This document shows, in pieces, positions 34,254 to 43,191 of a stretch of DNA of 43,905 nt. Source of the DNA: Synechococcales cyanobacterium PMM_0082 (GTDB lineage: Bacteria; Cyanobacteriota; Cyanobacteriia; Pseudanabaenales; Pseudanabaenaceae); NCBI GenBank assembly GCA_949127865.1, contig CASBQR010000174.1, forward strand, positions 1 to 43,905. The letters run 5' to 3'. The number at the start of each line of letters is the position of its first letter. Position 1 is the stretch's first letter. A program made the position numbers and the translations under genes. The notes under the pieces are model-generated. The model worked only from the letters and a program-made list of their open reading frames with translations. It was not told where the DNA came from and did no database searches.

Positions 34254-36815
34254 TCATAGACCGCTACCAATCAAAACAAAACTAGACCAAAAATAAGGAT
34301 GGTTAAAATTAACTTTGTCTTTAGTTATCGGGGCTTTAATCATATTGATTTGAGAATTCCTCAGGGCATTGAGAATATTTTGGGTTTGGAAATTTTGATA
34401 AAAGCCATTCATTAATACCTGTGTACCTCCATCGGAAACTGCCCATAAAGAGGCGATCGCAGCCCTAGCCCCCGCCCGTTGCACCTGATAACCAAAGCCC
34501 AAAATCTCAGTTCCCGTTCCCAAAGAGCCAAAGGTGCCGATCGCTGTCTCACAAGCACTTAGTACCACCAGATCAGCATTTTTAAGTTGCCATTCGCTAA
34601 TTTCAGCTAGGGTAACTTTACTGCCATCGCCAAATAAAATATAGGAATCTAACGGATTTCCAGAATTAAACACAGCATGGGTCGCAAAGTGAATAATATT
34701 TTTACCAAGCACTTGCCCTCGGAAAGCTGAAGCTGTGAAGTTTGACTCGGTTAATTTAGCTACATTGGGAAAAATTTTACTAATATTCTCAACTTCGCCT
34801 ATGGTTGCAGGTAAACCTGTCCCTCCAAATCGAGTTTGCCCATTTTGACCACCAAAGGCTCCTGCGGCAATGTTGAAGTTCGTTCGGGGCTGAGAATTTG
34901 GATTAAAAAGACTATAGGCGATGAGATTATTGACCTGATATTTCTCGATTAACCACTGATTACCATCGTAGAGTGCGGATAGAGGTAGATAACGTAAAAC
35001 TCCATCGGGGGCATAGAGAATAGTGGTCGGCTTGAACGCTTTGAGGTCGGACTCAATCGGCTTAATCATCAGATCGTAGAGTTTTTTGCCTGAAATCTTG
35101 ACATCTTGGGACAAAGGATTTTGCAGATCGGAACGGAAGTCTAGGACTAATTCACTCAAGATTTTGGAGTTAATATTAACTTTGCGATTGATGGGAGGAT
35201 GGTTTGGTGAGAATAGAATAATTTCAAGGCGATCGCTCAAAATTAACGGATAAAGTAAAACTGCATTTTTAGGAATATTTTGTAAATACTTGGGAACTTG
35301 ATTAATTTTAGTTAGGGGAATTTGCTTGATCAATACACCTAAATCTCGATCAGTTTGAGTTAGTTCTATTAAGCTTGCCGCAGTTTGGAATGGGCGATCG
35401 TCAAGCTCTTGCTCTGAGATTAAAAAAGGGATTTTGAGGCTTGCAGTAAAATTAGCATTTCTTAGAAATTCCTTAAGTTCTTGAACTTTGAGTAGATCCA
35501 GAATTTGCAGGGCTTCCATAACTCGTCCTTGACTAAGTAAAAGATCGGCAAGACGACGATAGGTTTGGGCTACAGAATCCAGATAAGATGTTTGATCTTC
35601 TTTATTCAGTTTGGAAATATCTTTGCGAATAGATTCGGTGACTGCTATAGAGTTTTTGTAAGTATAAATTGCTAGATTAGTTAATTTAGGCTTGGCAAAA
35701 GTGGTGCCTAAATTATTTAGAGTTTTTCTCTCGCCTGTGCGATCGCCAATTTCTTGAAAAATACCTAATGCTTGCTGATAAAGCTTAATTGCTTTGGGAT
35801 ACTGGGCAGTCTCTCGGTAAGCTATACCCAGATTGGTTAACGTATTTCCTATTCCTGGGCGATCGGCAATTTGTGTTTGGATCACTAAAGCTTGTTCATA
35901 GAATCCAATTGCTTTTTGATATTGTTGCAAATAGAGATAGGAATTACCGATATTATTTAAGGAAGTCGCAATGCCATTACGATTACCCAACTCGGTTTCG
36001 ATCGTCAAGGATTGTTGCGAAAATTCTATGGCTTTTGGGTATTGCTCTAATGCTTGATAGGTATTGGCAATATTTTGGAAGGAAGTTGCTGCCCCGCCGC
36101 GATCGCTTAATTCTTGATCAATTAATAAAGATCGTTGAAAAAACTCTAACGCCCTTTGATACTGCCCCAAAAAGTAATAAGTATTACCTAAGCCATTGAT
36201 GGATGAACTCTCTCCATCTCGATGATTGAGTGTCTTAGAAATAGCTAAGGATTCTTGAAAACTAGCGATCGCTTTTTGATATTGCCCTAAGGAGTTGTAG
36301 GTATTTCCTAAATTTATGAGGGAGTATGCTGAATTAGCGCGATCGCCACTGGCTGTGGAAATTTTCAGAGCTTTTTGAGCGATCTCTACGGATTTTTGGT
36401 ACTGCCCTAATGCGTCATAGCTAACTGCCATAGAACTTAGCATACTTGCTAGCCCTTTAGAGTCTCCTGTTTCTGTAAATATAATTACTGATTGCTGATA
36501 GAAATCAATTGCTCTTTGGTACTCGCCCATAGCATTGTAGGCATAACCCAAACTACCAAGTAGGGCTGCTTCTCCTTGGCGATCGCCTATTTCCCGATAA
36601 AGAAATAAAGATTGCTGAAATGCTTTGAGAGCATCTGTAAATTTATTCGCACCAAAGTCACGGAATCCTTGCTTAAAGAACCGATTCGCCTCAGTCAACT
36701 GCTCGATCATTCCTTGAGCTTTTATTTCTTGGGCTAAGATGCGATCGCTAAATCCAAGCTGAACAGGCAAGCAAACCCCAACAATGATAAAGATCGATAT
36801 GAAAGATTTAGACAC
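34254..36815 (-). CDS. Exported TPR-CHAT protein (caspase-like)
   Basis: An 853-residue protein with a signal peptide (SIFIIVGVCLPVQLGFSDRILA, residues 5-28), about nine kinesin-light-chain-type TPRs of 40 residues (about 50-400, units such as QKAIGFYEQALVIQTQIADRPG) and a C-terminal CHAT domain (about 560-853). The caspase-type dyad is intact: His in IIHFATHAVF and Cys in VVLSACETAIG. CHAT-TPR proteins are abundant in cyanobacteria; some elsewhere act in programmed cell death or with CRISPR effectors. The signal peptide points to an extracytoplasmic role. GTG start at 36815 overlaps the stop of the Rpn gene as TAGTG. Adjacent TPR units are repeated at the DNA level. Confidence 0.88.
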   Translation of the reverse strand: MSKSFISIFIIVGVCLPVQLGFSDRILAQEIKAQGMIEQLTEANRFFKQGFRDFGANKFTDALKAFQQSLFLYREIGDRQGEAALLGSLGYAYNAMGEYQRAIDFYQQSVIIFTETGDSKGLASMLSSMAVSYDALGQYQKSVEIAQKALKISTASGDRANSAYSLINLGNTYNSLGQYQKAIASFQESLAISKTLNHRDGESSSINGLGNTYYFLGQYQRALEFFQRSLLIDQELSDRGGAATSFQNIANTYQALEQYPKAIEFSQQSLTIETELGNRNGIATSLNNIGNSYLYLQQYQKAIGFYEQALVIQTQIADRPGIGNTLTNLGIAYRETAQYPKAIKLYQQALGIFQEIGDRTGERKTLNNLGTTFAKPKLTNLAIYTYKNSIAVTESIRKDISKLNKEDQTSYLDSVAQTYRRLADLLLSQGRVMEALQILDLLKVQELKEFLRNANFTASLKIPFLISEQELDDRPFQTAASLIELTQTDRDLGVLIKQIPLTKINQVPKYLQNIPKNAVLLYPLILSDRLEIILFSPNHPPINRKVNINSKILSELVLDFRSDLQNPLSQDVKISGKKLYDLMIKPIESDLKAFKPTTILYAPDGVLRYLPLSALYDGNQWLIEKYQVNNLIAYSLFNPNSQPRTNFNIAAGAFGGQNGQTRFGGTGLPATIGEVENISKIFPNVAKLTESNFTASAFRGQVLGKNIIHFATHAVFNSGNPLDSYILFGDGSKVTLAEISEWQLKNADLVVLSACETAIGTFGSLGTGTEILGFGYQVQRAGARAAIASLWAVSDGGTQVLMNGFYQNFQTQNILNALRNSQINMIKAPITKDKVNFNHPYFWSSFVLIGSGL

Positions 36816-37594
36816 TAGTGTAGATTTTGGATTTGTTCGAGGGATAATCCCGTGAATTGGGCAATTAACTCTAGATCAATATTGGATTTAATCATATTTA
36901 GGGCAATTTGCGCTTTTTCTTCAGCCCTACCCCTAGCTTCACCTTTAGCTTCACCTTTAGCTTCGCCTTCGAGTAAAATTTCTTGAAAAATTACAGATTC
37001 TCGCATAATCTCGCTCCTTAATAATCTTTGAACAACTTTCCGATCTAATGCTAACCCAGAAATAATTGCAGTTGCTGCGGCTATATTACTTTGAACTTGC
37101 TTATCTTCAATTTTATCAATTAGTTTTGCCACATCTGCAAGGGTTTTTTCGGGGTTAGTAGTTTGAGACAGAGTTGCAAAGGGGAGCAATCCCAAACAGT
37201 TTTGAAAATTTTCGGTTGCTTGTTCCCATAGCCGAATTACCTGAAACTGATGGATTAATTTACCCAGATTAAATTCGGTTACATATACCAATGGTGACTT
37301 GCTGGGTTTGAGGTAGATAACCACTTGATGAACTTGTCTTTTAGGGAATTTACGATGGAGCCGAATTCGATAATCTGCCATGCGAAAGGGGATATTCTCG
37401 TTCAGTTCAGTTTGAAATTCAATATGTAAAATTAGCTCTTCTGACTCTAAGAACATTACTGAATCAGCCCGAATAGGCTCAACCGAAAGTTCTGAAGGTT
37501 CAAGCTTTGTTAGAGCGATCGCTGATCCTAATAACCATCTAGCAAAGTCATCGGAAAAGCTCTCAGCCAAAAATTTACAGGTATTATCGTACAT
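36815..37594 (-). CDS. Rpn family PD-(D/E)XK nuclease/putative transposase
   Basis: A 259-residue protein of the Rpn/YhgA-like family, whose E. coli members are DNA endonucleases that promote RecA-independent recombination. MYDNTCKFLAESFSDDFARWLLG is the family N-terminus. The nuclease core is at RADSVMFLESEELILHIEFQTE, with D...E-x-Q spacing (Asp in ADSV, Glu and Gln in HIEFQTE). A short repeat EGEAKGEAKGEARGRAEEKA (about 210-230) is followed by a helical C-terminus with IAQFTGLSLEQIQNL, typical of cyanobacterial members. It precedes and is coupled to the TPR-CHAT gene (TAGTG), and diverges from the TamB-like gene with a gap of about 67 bases. Confidence 0.85.
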   Translation of the reverse strand: MYDNTCKFLAESFSDDFARWLLGSAIALTKLEPSELSVEPIRADSVMFLESEELILHIEFQTELNENIPFRMADYRIRLHRKFPKRQVHQVVIYLKPSKSPLVYVTEFNLGKLIHQFQVIRLWEQATENFQNCLGLLPFATLSQTTNPEKTLADVAKLIDKIEDKQVQSNIAAATAIISGLALDRKVVQRLLRSEIMRESVIFQEILLEGEAKGEAKGEARGRAEEKAQIALNMIKSNIDLELIAQFTGLSLEQIQNLH

Positions 37595-37661
37595 CTCAGA
37601 ATTTTAGTGACTTAATAAACATTGGAAACATATTTTTTAAGAATTGGTATAACATTTGGAC

Positions 37662-40600
37662 ATGGATAGTGTGGGGAAAAAATCTGTGGAACAAATACCA
37701 CAACCTAAACCAAGACGTAACCAGTTTATAGCGATCGCTGCTTTAGGATTGACAGGCTCCTGTTTAGCAATATTTTTTTACGGTAAATATTTTCTGGAAC
37801 AACAGCTATCGCCCTTGGTGCAGGCAGAATTATCCAAGGCGTTAAATCGACCAGTGAGCTTAGGGGGAGTCGATCGCTTTAGTTGGAATGGGGTGAGATT
37901 TGGACAAACTGAAATTCCCAAAACCGCAACACAACCCAATTTTGCATTGACCGAAGCTATCGATGTCCAGGTTGATCTATGGAATTATTTCCAGACGAGA
38001 CAAATTGGACTTGATATTACTGTAGTTAAACCTCAAGTATTCCTGCGCCAAGATTTTATTAATGGGCAGTATTTACCGAAACTATTTAGTCCATCGATCT
38101 CCACCGAGACAGGAGCCATTGATCTTCGCACCGTTAGAATTGAGGAGGCAAATCTGACGCTCCAGCCCCTTAACTCCCAGACTGCCATCAGTGTAACTAA
38201 GCTCAATTTAGATAGTAACTGGCAAATCACCGATCCAAACCGTCAAGGCGTGCAATTTACGGGAGCGGGGCAAGTTATTAATACAAGACTGGTAAATTCT
38301 AATATTCCTACAGCCGATCAACTCAAAAAGGCGATCGCATCTCAATCTCCCAATGGCACTTTAAGTATTACCAAAGCGGAATTTAACCTAACTAATGGTG
38401 CGGGCAATATTCAATTGCGATCGCAAGATATAGGCGTAGCCGTAATTGATGGGTTTTTTCCCGACTTTCCAATCACACCGCTCCAAGGCAAAACTAATGG
38501 CACCGTGGGCATTAGGATCACTCCTGGTAGCGCTCAAGCGGATGTCGAAGGCAACATTAAAATCGAAGATGTAAATTTAAAAATTCGAGATGTCCCCAAA
38601 CCCATTAAAAATATTACGGGCGGGATTAAATTTAACGGCACAAATGCCACTTTACAAGGAATTTCAGGCAGCTACGGGACGCTAGTGGGCAAAGTTAATG
38701 GTAATGTCAGCCTCGAATCTGGACTAAATTTAGACGTAGCCGTTGCCCCTACGGATATTGCCAAAGCATTAACCAGTCTTAATCTAAAACCAGCATTGCC
38801 AATTTCAGGAGAGGTTAAGCTCAACGCCAAGATTACGGGTAAAAAGCCCCAAGTTATTGCTAGTTTTGCCTCCACTAAACCCATTACAGTGGATCGATTT
38901 GTGGTTCAGCAAATTCAAGGGCAGATTGAGAATAAAGATGATCGGTCTTTAGTGCTTAAACAAATTAAAGCCAACTCCGATGCCATTGGTAATCTTATAG
39001 GCGGCGGCATTGTGACCTTACAAGCCAATAATGCCCTTAGTCTTCAGCTTAATCTTGCCCTAGAGAATATTAATAGTGAAGCGATCGCCGCTCTTTATAA
39101 TACGAAACTCCCAGTTCCCGTTGGCGCAGTGTCCGCTCAAGTCCTGATCAATGGCGAAGCCACTAATCCGCAAATTCTGGCAAATTTTCAAGCTCCTCAA
39201 GCTCTATTTCCCACAAATGGCGAGGTGGAAATTATCGGTAGTACTGCTACCTTACGGAACACAAAAGTTCAGTTTCCTACGGGTAATGTGGAATTAGTTG
39301 GGACAATTTCCCTTGATGGCAAACGTCCGTGGCAACTAGAACTAGCTAATAATGGTACGCCCCTATCAATATTGGGGCAGAATCTTCCTGAGGCTTTGCG
39401 GGCAGGTAATCTTTTTGGTTTGTTAAAGCTGAGTAGTCCCCAAGGCAGTTTTGCGCTCACAGACATCACGGCTATGGGCAATTTGCGCTTACAGGGACTT
39501 CAGGAATTAGTTACTGCCACGATCGCTTTTGATGGCAAAAATTTGGCAATTCCGCAATTACAGGTTGGTAACTATGTGGGTGGTAATGGCGTGATTGGTT
39601 TGGATCGAAACCTTGCAGTCACTGGAATTAATTTTAATGTGCGATCGCGCTCACGGCAGCAAATTCAAAAATTTCAGGCTTTTTTACCCGCAAGTCTTAA
39701 ACTTAATCAACTTAATCAAGGCACCATTGATTTTAATGCCAAGATTACGGGGGCGTTAAATAACCTTAAATTACTTGCCAAGGTGAGTTTAGAAGAATTT
39801 GATATACCCGAATTAGTAGCTGTGGGTAGTAATATTAGCCCCAACTCTCAATCTCTGCCCAAGGGTAAAGTTGCTTTTGCAGGTGAAGTCAGTGGGGTAT
39901 TTAATGCGACCCTTAATCCTGCTCAATTTAGCCCTCAAGTTAAAGGCGTAGTCAAGTTAATAAATCTCGGTTTCAAGCAAAAGCAATTTGATCCACTGAT
40001 TACAGGACAACTAAGTTTTAACTCTAAAGAAGGCTTAACCACAGATCTCAAAGGTAAAACCGATCGCCTCGCCCTCCGCTTAGATCCTACCTTTCAGCCT
40101 ATAGATTTTCAGGTAAAGTTAGCGACTACTTCACTCATCGGTAAACGTCTAGACAATCAAAATCTTGACCTAAAATTACAAAATTTACCCCTTGCTCTAG
40201 TTAGTGCGATCGCTGGACAGCCTGAATTAGTAGATGGCAGTTTATCTAGTGATTTAGTAGTTAACCTCAAAAATCGGCAAGCGATCGGGGAAGTGGTAAT
40301 CATTAAGCCCAGATTCCGTCAAATACTAGGAGAGAAATTAGCAGTTAAGGTGAATGCTAGTAATGGCGGTGTGATTTTAAGTAAAGGACTGCTGAATATT
40401 TCTAAAGATCAAGAATCCCAATACAAATTCGATCTAGCTTACGCTCCATCTGCCGCCACAACTTTACAGGGCAGAGTAAAAATTGAGTCTGGATCGGTAG
40501 CCGAACTTTTTAGTCTTTTAAATCTGGAACAATTCTCAGATCTTACAAATTTATTTAATCCACCCCAATATGGTAAAGCATCAGCCCTAGCCTCTTTACC

Positions 40601-42689
40601 TAAAGTTCAAAATAATCAATCTTTCTACGAACAGTTACAATATTTTGCCCAAATTAAAGCTAGGAAGGATCAGCAAGAAAGTATAGACTCGCAAGCTAAC
40701 AATAACTTACCTGCCCTATCGGAATTTAAGGGTAGTTTAGATGGAGAAATTAGTTTTGCCTTAAAATCAGATGGCATCAAGGTCGGGTTTGCAGTAACGG
40801 GCAAAGGTTGGGATTACGGTAAATTTGCCATAGATGATGTCCAAGCTAAGGGCGATTTTAACAAGGATGTTCTGACTTTAGCTACGGTTAAACTGCAATC
40901 AGGCGATCGCCTTGGGCAGATTACCAATGCAAAAATCAGCTTACGGCAACTAGATGGTCAAATCCTGCTCGCTAACTTCCCCATCGAGTCCCTGCGACCA
41001 ATCCCTTTCTTTAATAATCTACCCGTGGATATTACAGGATTGGCTAATGGTTTTGCTAACTTAGGTGGTGGCTTATTTAACCCCAAAGCATTAGGAAAAA
41101 TTACCCTAGAAGATGCAACTGTAAACCGTCAACCCCTTGATTCTGTAGGCGGTAATTTTGATTATGCCAATGGTCGCTTTAAGTTTAATGGCAGAATTGT
41201 CACGACCGAATCTCAAACTGAACCCATTGCGATCGCTGCCGATATTCCCTACCAGTTCTGTCCAATCCCTGACGACAGCACCTTTAAGGTATTGTGTAAT
41301 CTGTCTGGCACCGTCAGTAAAGCTTTGAAAATCGATATAAGTGTCAAAAATGAAGGATTAGCATTTATTAATATTTTAAGTTCACCTGTACGTTGGCTAT
41401 CTGGACAGGGAGCAGCCATGGTCGAGATTGTAGGAACCTTTGCTGAACCTATAGTTAAAGGTAGTCTTACTCTGCAAGAAGCAGCTTTTCAAGTGGCAGG
41501 ACTACCTAGTGATATTACCGAAGTAGTCGGCAAAATTGATTTTAATTTTAATCGGTTTACGGCAGATTTGATGGGGCAGTTTAGTCAGGGGCAATTCACT
41601 GCCAATGGTGTAATGGCGATCGCTAATCCTAGTTTGATTAATACCAATGATCCTGACTTTAATAATCCCCTAACCATAGTTGCGAAAAGGCTCAATCTTG
41701 ATCTAAAAAATCTCTATACAGGTATTGCCGATGGGGTATTAGCCCTCCGTGGCTCCATATTATTTCCAGTAGTTTCGGGTAATATTGCTATTTCTGAAGG
41801 CAGAGTCATTGTGGGTGAAGAATCCCCAGCCGACGGCACCAATATCGAAAAAGATCAGTTTAATCTTGGCTTTGATAATCTTTTAGTTAGCCTTGGTAAT
41901 AGTGTCCAAGTTACGCGATTTCCCATACTTAACCTCCTAGCAAGGGGAGAGCTAAGGGTGAATGGTTCTTTAAATGATATTCGTCCTAGTGGCAGAGTCA
42001 GAATTGAACGAGGACAAATCAATATAATTTCTACCCGATTAAGACTAGATCGTGATTTTGAAAACTTTGCTGACTTTTTGCCCTCTCAAGGACTAAATCC
42101 GAATCTTAATATCCGAGTCTTAGGCACTATTCCTGAAGTAACACGCACGAATATTGTTAATGATTCCCTCTCTACCTTTAATCCTAGTAATGTTCCCATT
42201 AGCAATCTTGGGGCGCAACGCACTCTTCAAATTCAAGCTACGGTTACAGGTTCAGTCCAAAATCCTAATATTGAATTTCGTAGCAGTCCACCCCGAAGTC
42301 AGTCTGAGATTTTAACCCTGATTGGAGGAGGATTACTGCAGCAGGGAGGTAGTGATCCCACGGCGGTTTTAGCTAATTTGGCAGGAGGAACGATTATTGG
42401 ATTTTTACAAGATGCGATCGGTGATATCTTCAATTTATCAGAATTTAATCTTAGCCCTACAACTACAAGTACAACGGGTGGTGGATTAAGTGCCATAGGT
42501 GTAGCAGCAGAGGCAGCAATTTCTATTTCTCCCAGTTTTTCCTTTGCTATTCGCTCTGTACTTAACGATCCTAGCCAAAATACTAACTTCACTCTCCGTT
42601 ATCGGGTCGATCCGAATACCCTTGTTCTTACTAACACTGACTTGAATGGCAATAATAGTGTTTCGGTGGAATATGAATCTCGGTTTTAA
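37662..42689 (+). CDS. TamB-like translocation and assembly protein (DUF490)
   Basis: A 1675-residue bridge-like protein of the AsmA/TamB superfamily, which spans the periplasm and moves lipids or helps outer membrane protein assembly. A membrane anchor near residues 25-46 (FIAIAALGLTGSCLAIFF) is followed by a very long run of alternating beta strands such as GLNLDVAVAPTDIAKAL, and the conserved TamB/DUF490 domain at about 1230-1675. It ends VSVEYESRF, an aromatic-terminated beta signal like that of outer membrane proteins. I start at ATG 37662; a TTG two codons upstream is in frame. It converges, without any gap, on the coiled-coil gene at 42690. Confidence 0.9.
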   Translation: MDSVGKKSVEQIPQPKPRRNQFIAIAALGLTGSCLAIFFYGKYFLEQQLSPLVQAELSKALNRPVSLGGVDRFSWNGVRFGQTEIPKTATQPNFALTEAIDVQVDLWNYFQTRQIGLDITVVKPQVFLRQDFINGQYLPKLFSPSISTETGAIDLRTVRIEEANLTLQPLNSQTAISVTKLNLDSNWQITDPNRQGVQFTGAGQVINTRLVNSNIPTADQLKKAIASQSPNGTLSITKAEFNLTNGAGNIQLRSQDIGVAVIDGFFPDFPITPLQGKTNGTVGIRITPGSAQADVEGNIKIEDVNLKIRDVPKPIKNITGGIKFNGTNATLQGISGSYGTLVGKVNGNVSLESGLNLDVAVAPTDIAKALTSLNLKPALPISGEVKLNAKITGKKPQVIASFASTKPITVDRFVVQQIQGQIENKDDRSLVLKQIKANSDAIGNLIGGGIVTLQANNALSLQLNLALENINSEAIAALYNTKLPVPVGAVSAQVLINGEATNPQILANFQAPQALFPTNGEVEIIGSTATLRNTKVQFPTGNVELVGTISLDGKRPWQLELANNGTPLSILGQNLPEALRAGNLFGLLKLSSPQGSFALTDITAMGNLRLQGLQELVTATIAFDGKNLAIPQLQVGNYVGGNGVIGLDRNLAVTGINFNVRSRSRQQIQKFQAFLPASLKLNQLNQGTIDFNAKITGALNNLKLLAKVSLEEFDIPELVAVGSNISPNSQSLPKGKVAFAGEVSGVFNATLNPAQFSPQVKGVVKLINLGFKQKQFDPLITGQLSFNSKEGLTTDLKGKTDRLALRLDPTFQPIDFQVKLATTSLIGKRLDNQNLDLKLQNLPLALVSAIAGQPELVDGSLSSDLVVNLKNRQAIGEVVIIKPRFRQILGEKLAVKVNASNGGVILSKGLLNISKDQESQYKFDLAYAPSAATTLQGRVKIESGSVAELFSLLNLEQFSDLTNLFNPPQYGKASALASLPKVQNNQSFYEQLQYFAQIKARKDQQESIDSQANNNLPALSEFKGSLDGEISFALKSDGIKVGFAVTGKGWDYGKFAIDDVQAKGDFNKDVLTLATVKLQSGDRLGQITNAKISLRQLDGQILLANFPIESLRPIPFFNNLPVDITGLANGFANLGGGLFNPKALGKITLEDATVNRQPLDSVGGNFDYANGRFKFNGRIVTTESQTEPIAIAADIPYQFCPIPDDSTFKVLCNLSGTVSKALKIDISVKNEGLAFINILSSPVRWLSGQGAAMVEIVGTFAEPIVKGSLTLQEAAFQVAGLPSDITEVVGKIDFNFNRFTADLMGQFSQGQFTANGVMAIANPSLINTNDPDFNNPLTIVAKRLNLDLKNLYTGIADGVLALRGSILFPVVSGNIAISEGRVIVGEESPADGTNIEKDQFNLGFDNLLVSLGNSVQVTRFPILNLLARGELRVNGSLNDIRPSGRVRIERGQINIISTRLRLDRDFENFADFLPSQGLNPNLNIRVLGTIPEVTRTNIVNDSLSTFNPSNVPISNLGAQRTLQIQATVTGSVQNPNIEFRSSPPRSQSEILTLIGGGLLQQGGSDPTAVLANLAGGTIIGFLQDAIGDIFNLSEFNLSPTTTSTTGGGLSAIGVAAEAAISISPSFSFAIRSVLNDPSQNTNFTLRYRVDPNTLVLTNTDLNGNNSVSVEYESRF

Positions 42690-43055
42690 CTACTGATTTT
42701 CAATGATTTCGATTCTGCGGTTGCTAGCTCTAACTTCTTCTAGCAAGATATTGAAGCGTTGATCACTTTCCCGTTTCCATTGCTCATTTTCCAACCTACG
42801 TTGTTCGTTTTCTAACCTACGTTGTTCGTTTTCTCGTTTCCATAGCTCGTTATCACGCTTCCATAACTCATTTTCTCGTTTATATTGTTCATTTTCTAGT
42901 TTATATTGCTCGGTTTCTGCATGAAGGCGATCGCCACGAATAGCTGATTCAGTTAGCCGATTCATCCCAATCAATAATAATTGCATTTGTTCAGCCGTGG
43001 CTTCTAGTGCTGATTCGATCCGTTCAAATCTGGCTTCGGTTTCTTCAGGTGTCAT
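42690..43055 (-). CDS. Heptad-repeat coiled-coil protein
   Basis: A 121-residue protein, highly charged. Residues 1-45 form a helix (EARFERIESALEATAEQMQLLLIGMNRLTESAI) seen in many small cyanobacterial hypothetical proteins; residues 48-96 are seven near-identical heptads of the form NEQ(Y/W/R)(K/R)(R/L)E; the last 20 residues form a further helix. It lacks a signal peptide or membrane segment, so it is probably a cytosolic coiled-coil oligomer. It ends directly against the stop of the TamB-like gene (no intergenic base). Function unknown. Confidence 0.7.
   Translation of the reverse strand: MTPEETEARFERIESALEATAEQMQLLLIGMNRLTESAIRGDRLHAETEQYKLENEQYKRENELWKRDNELWKRENEQRRLENEQRRLENEQWKRESDQRFNILLEEVRASNRRIEIIENQ
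42768..42914 (-). repeat. 21-base tandem repeats encoding coiled-coil heptads
   Basis: About seven tandem 21-base units encode the heptads in the gene at 42690-43055. Neighbouring units are close at the DNA level, for example two adjacent copies reading NEQRRLE and two reading NELWKR, which indicates recent unit duplication. Copy number probably varies among strains. Confidence 0.8.
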
Positions 43056-43130
43056 ATATTTCCGATCTAGTATTTTTATCTTGCTATTTTTGAGTTGGCT
43101 TGCAGTAATTATATTAAATCTATCTCAAGC

Positions 43131-43168
43131 AAAAAGCCCCTATTTCAGATAAATCATAAAATAAGGGC
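43131..43168 (-). terminator. Rho-independent terminator downstream of ftsH
   Basis: GCCCCTATTT (43136-43145) pairs with AAATAAGGGC (43159-43168) over ten positions with one mismatch. On the minus strand the stem is followed by TTTTTGCTTG, giving a T tract 24 bases after the ftsH stop. The stem separates ftsH from the coiled-coil gene. Confidence 0.85.
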
Positions 43169-43191
43169 AGGTTTAAGTTTTTGAATTGAAT

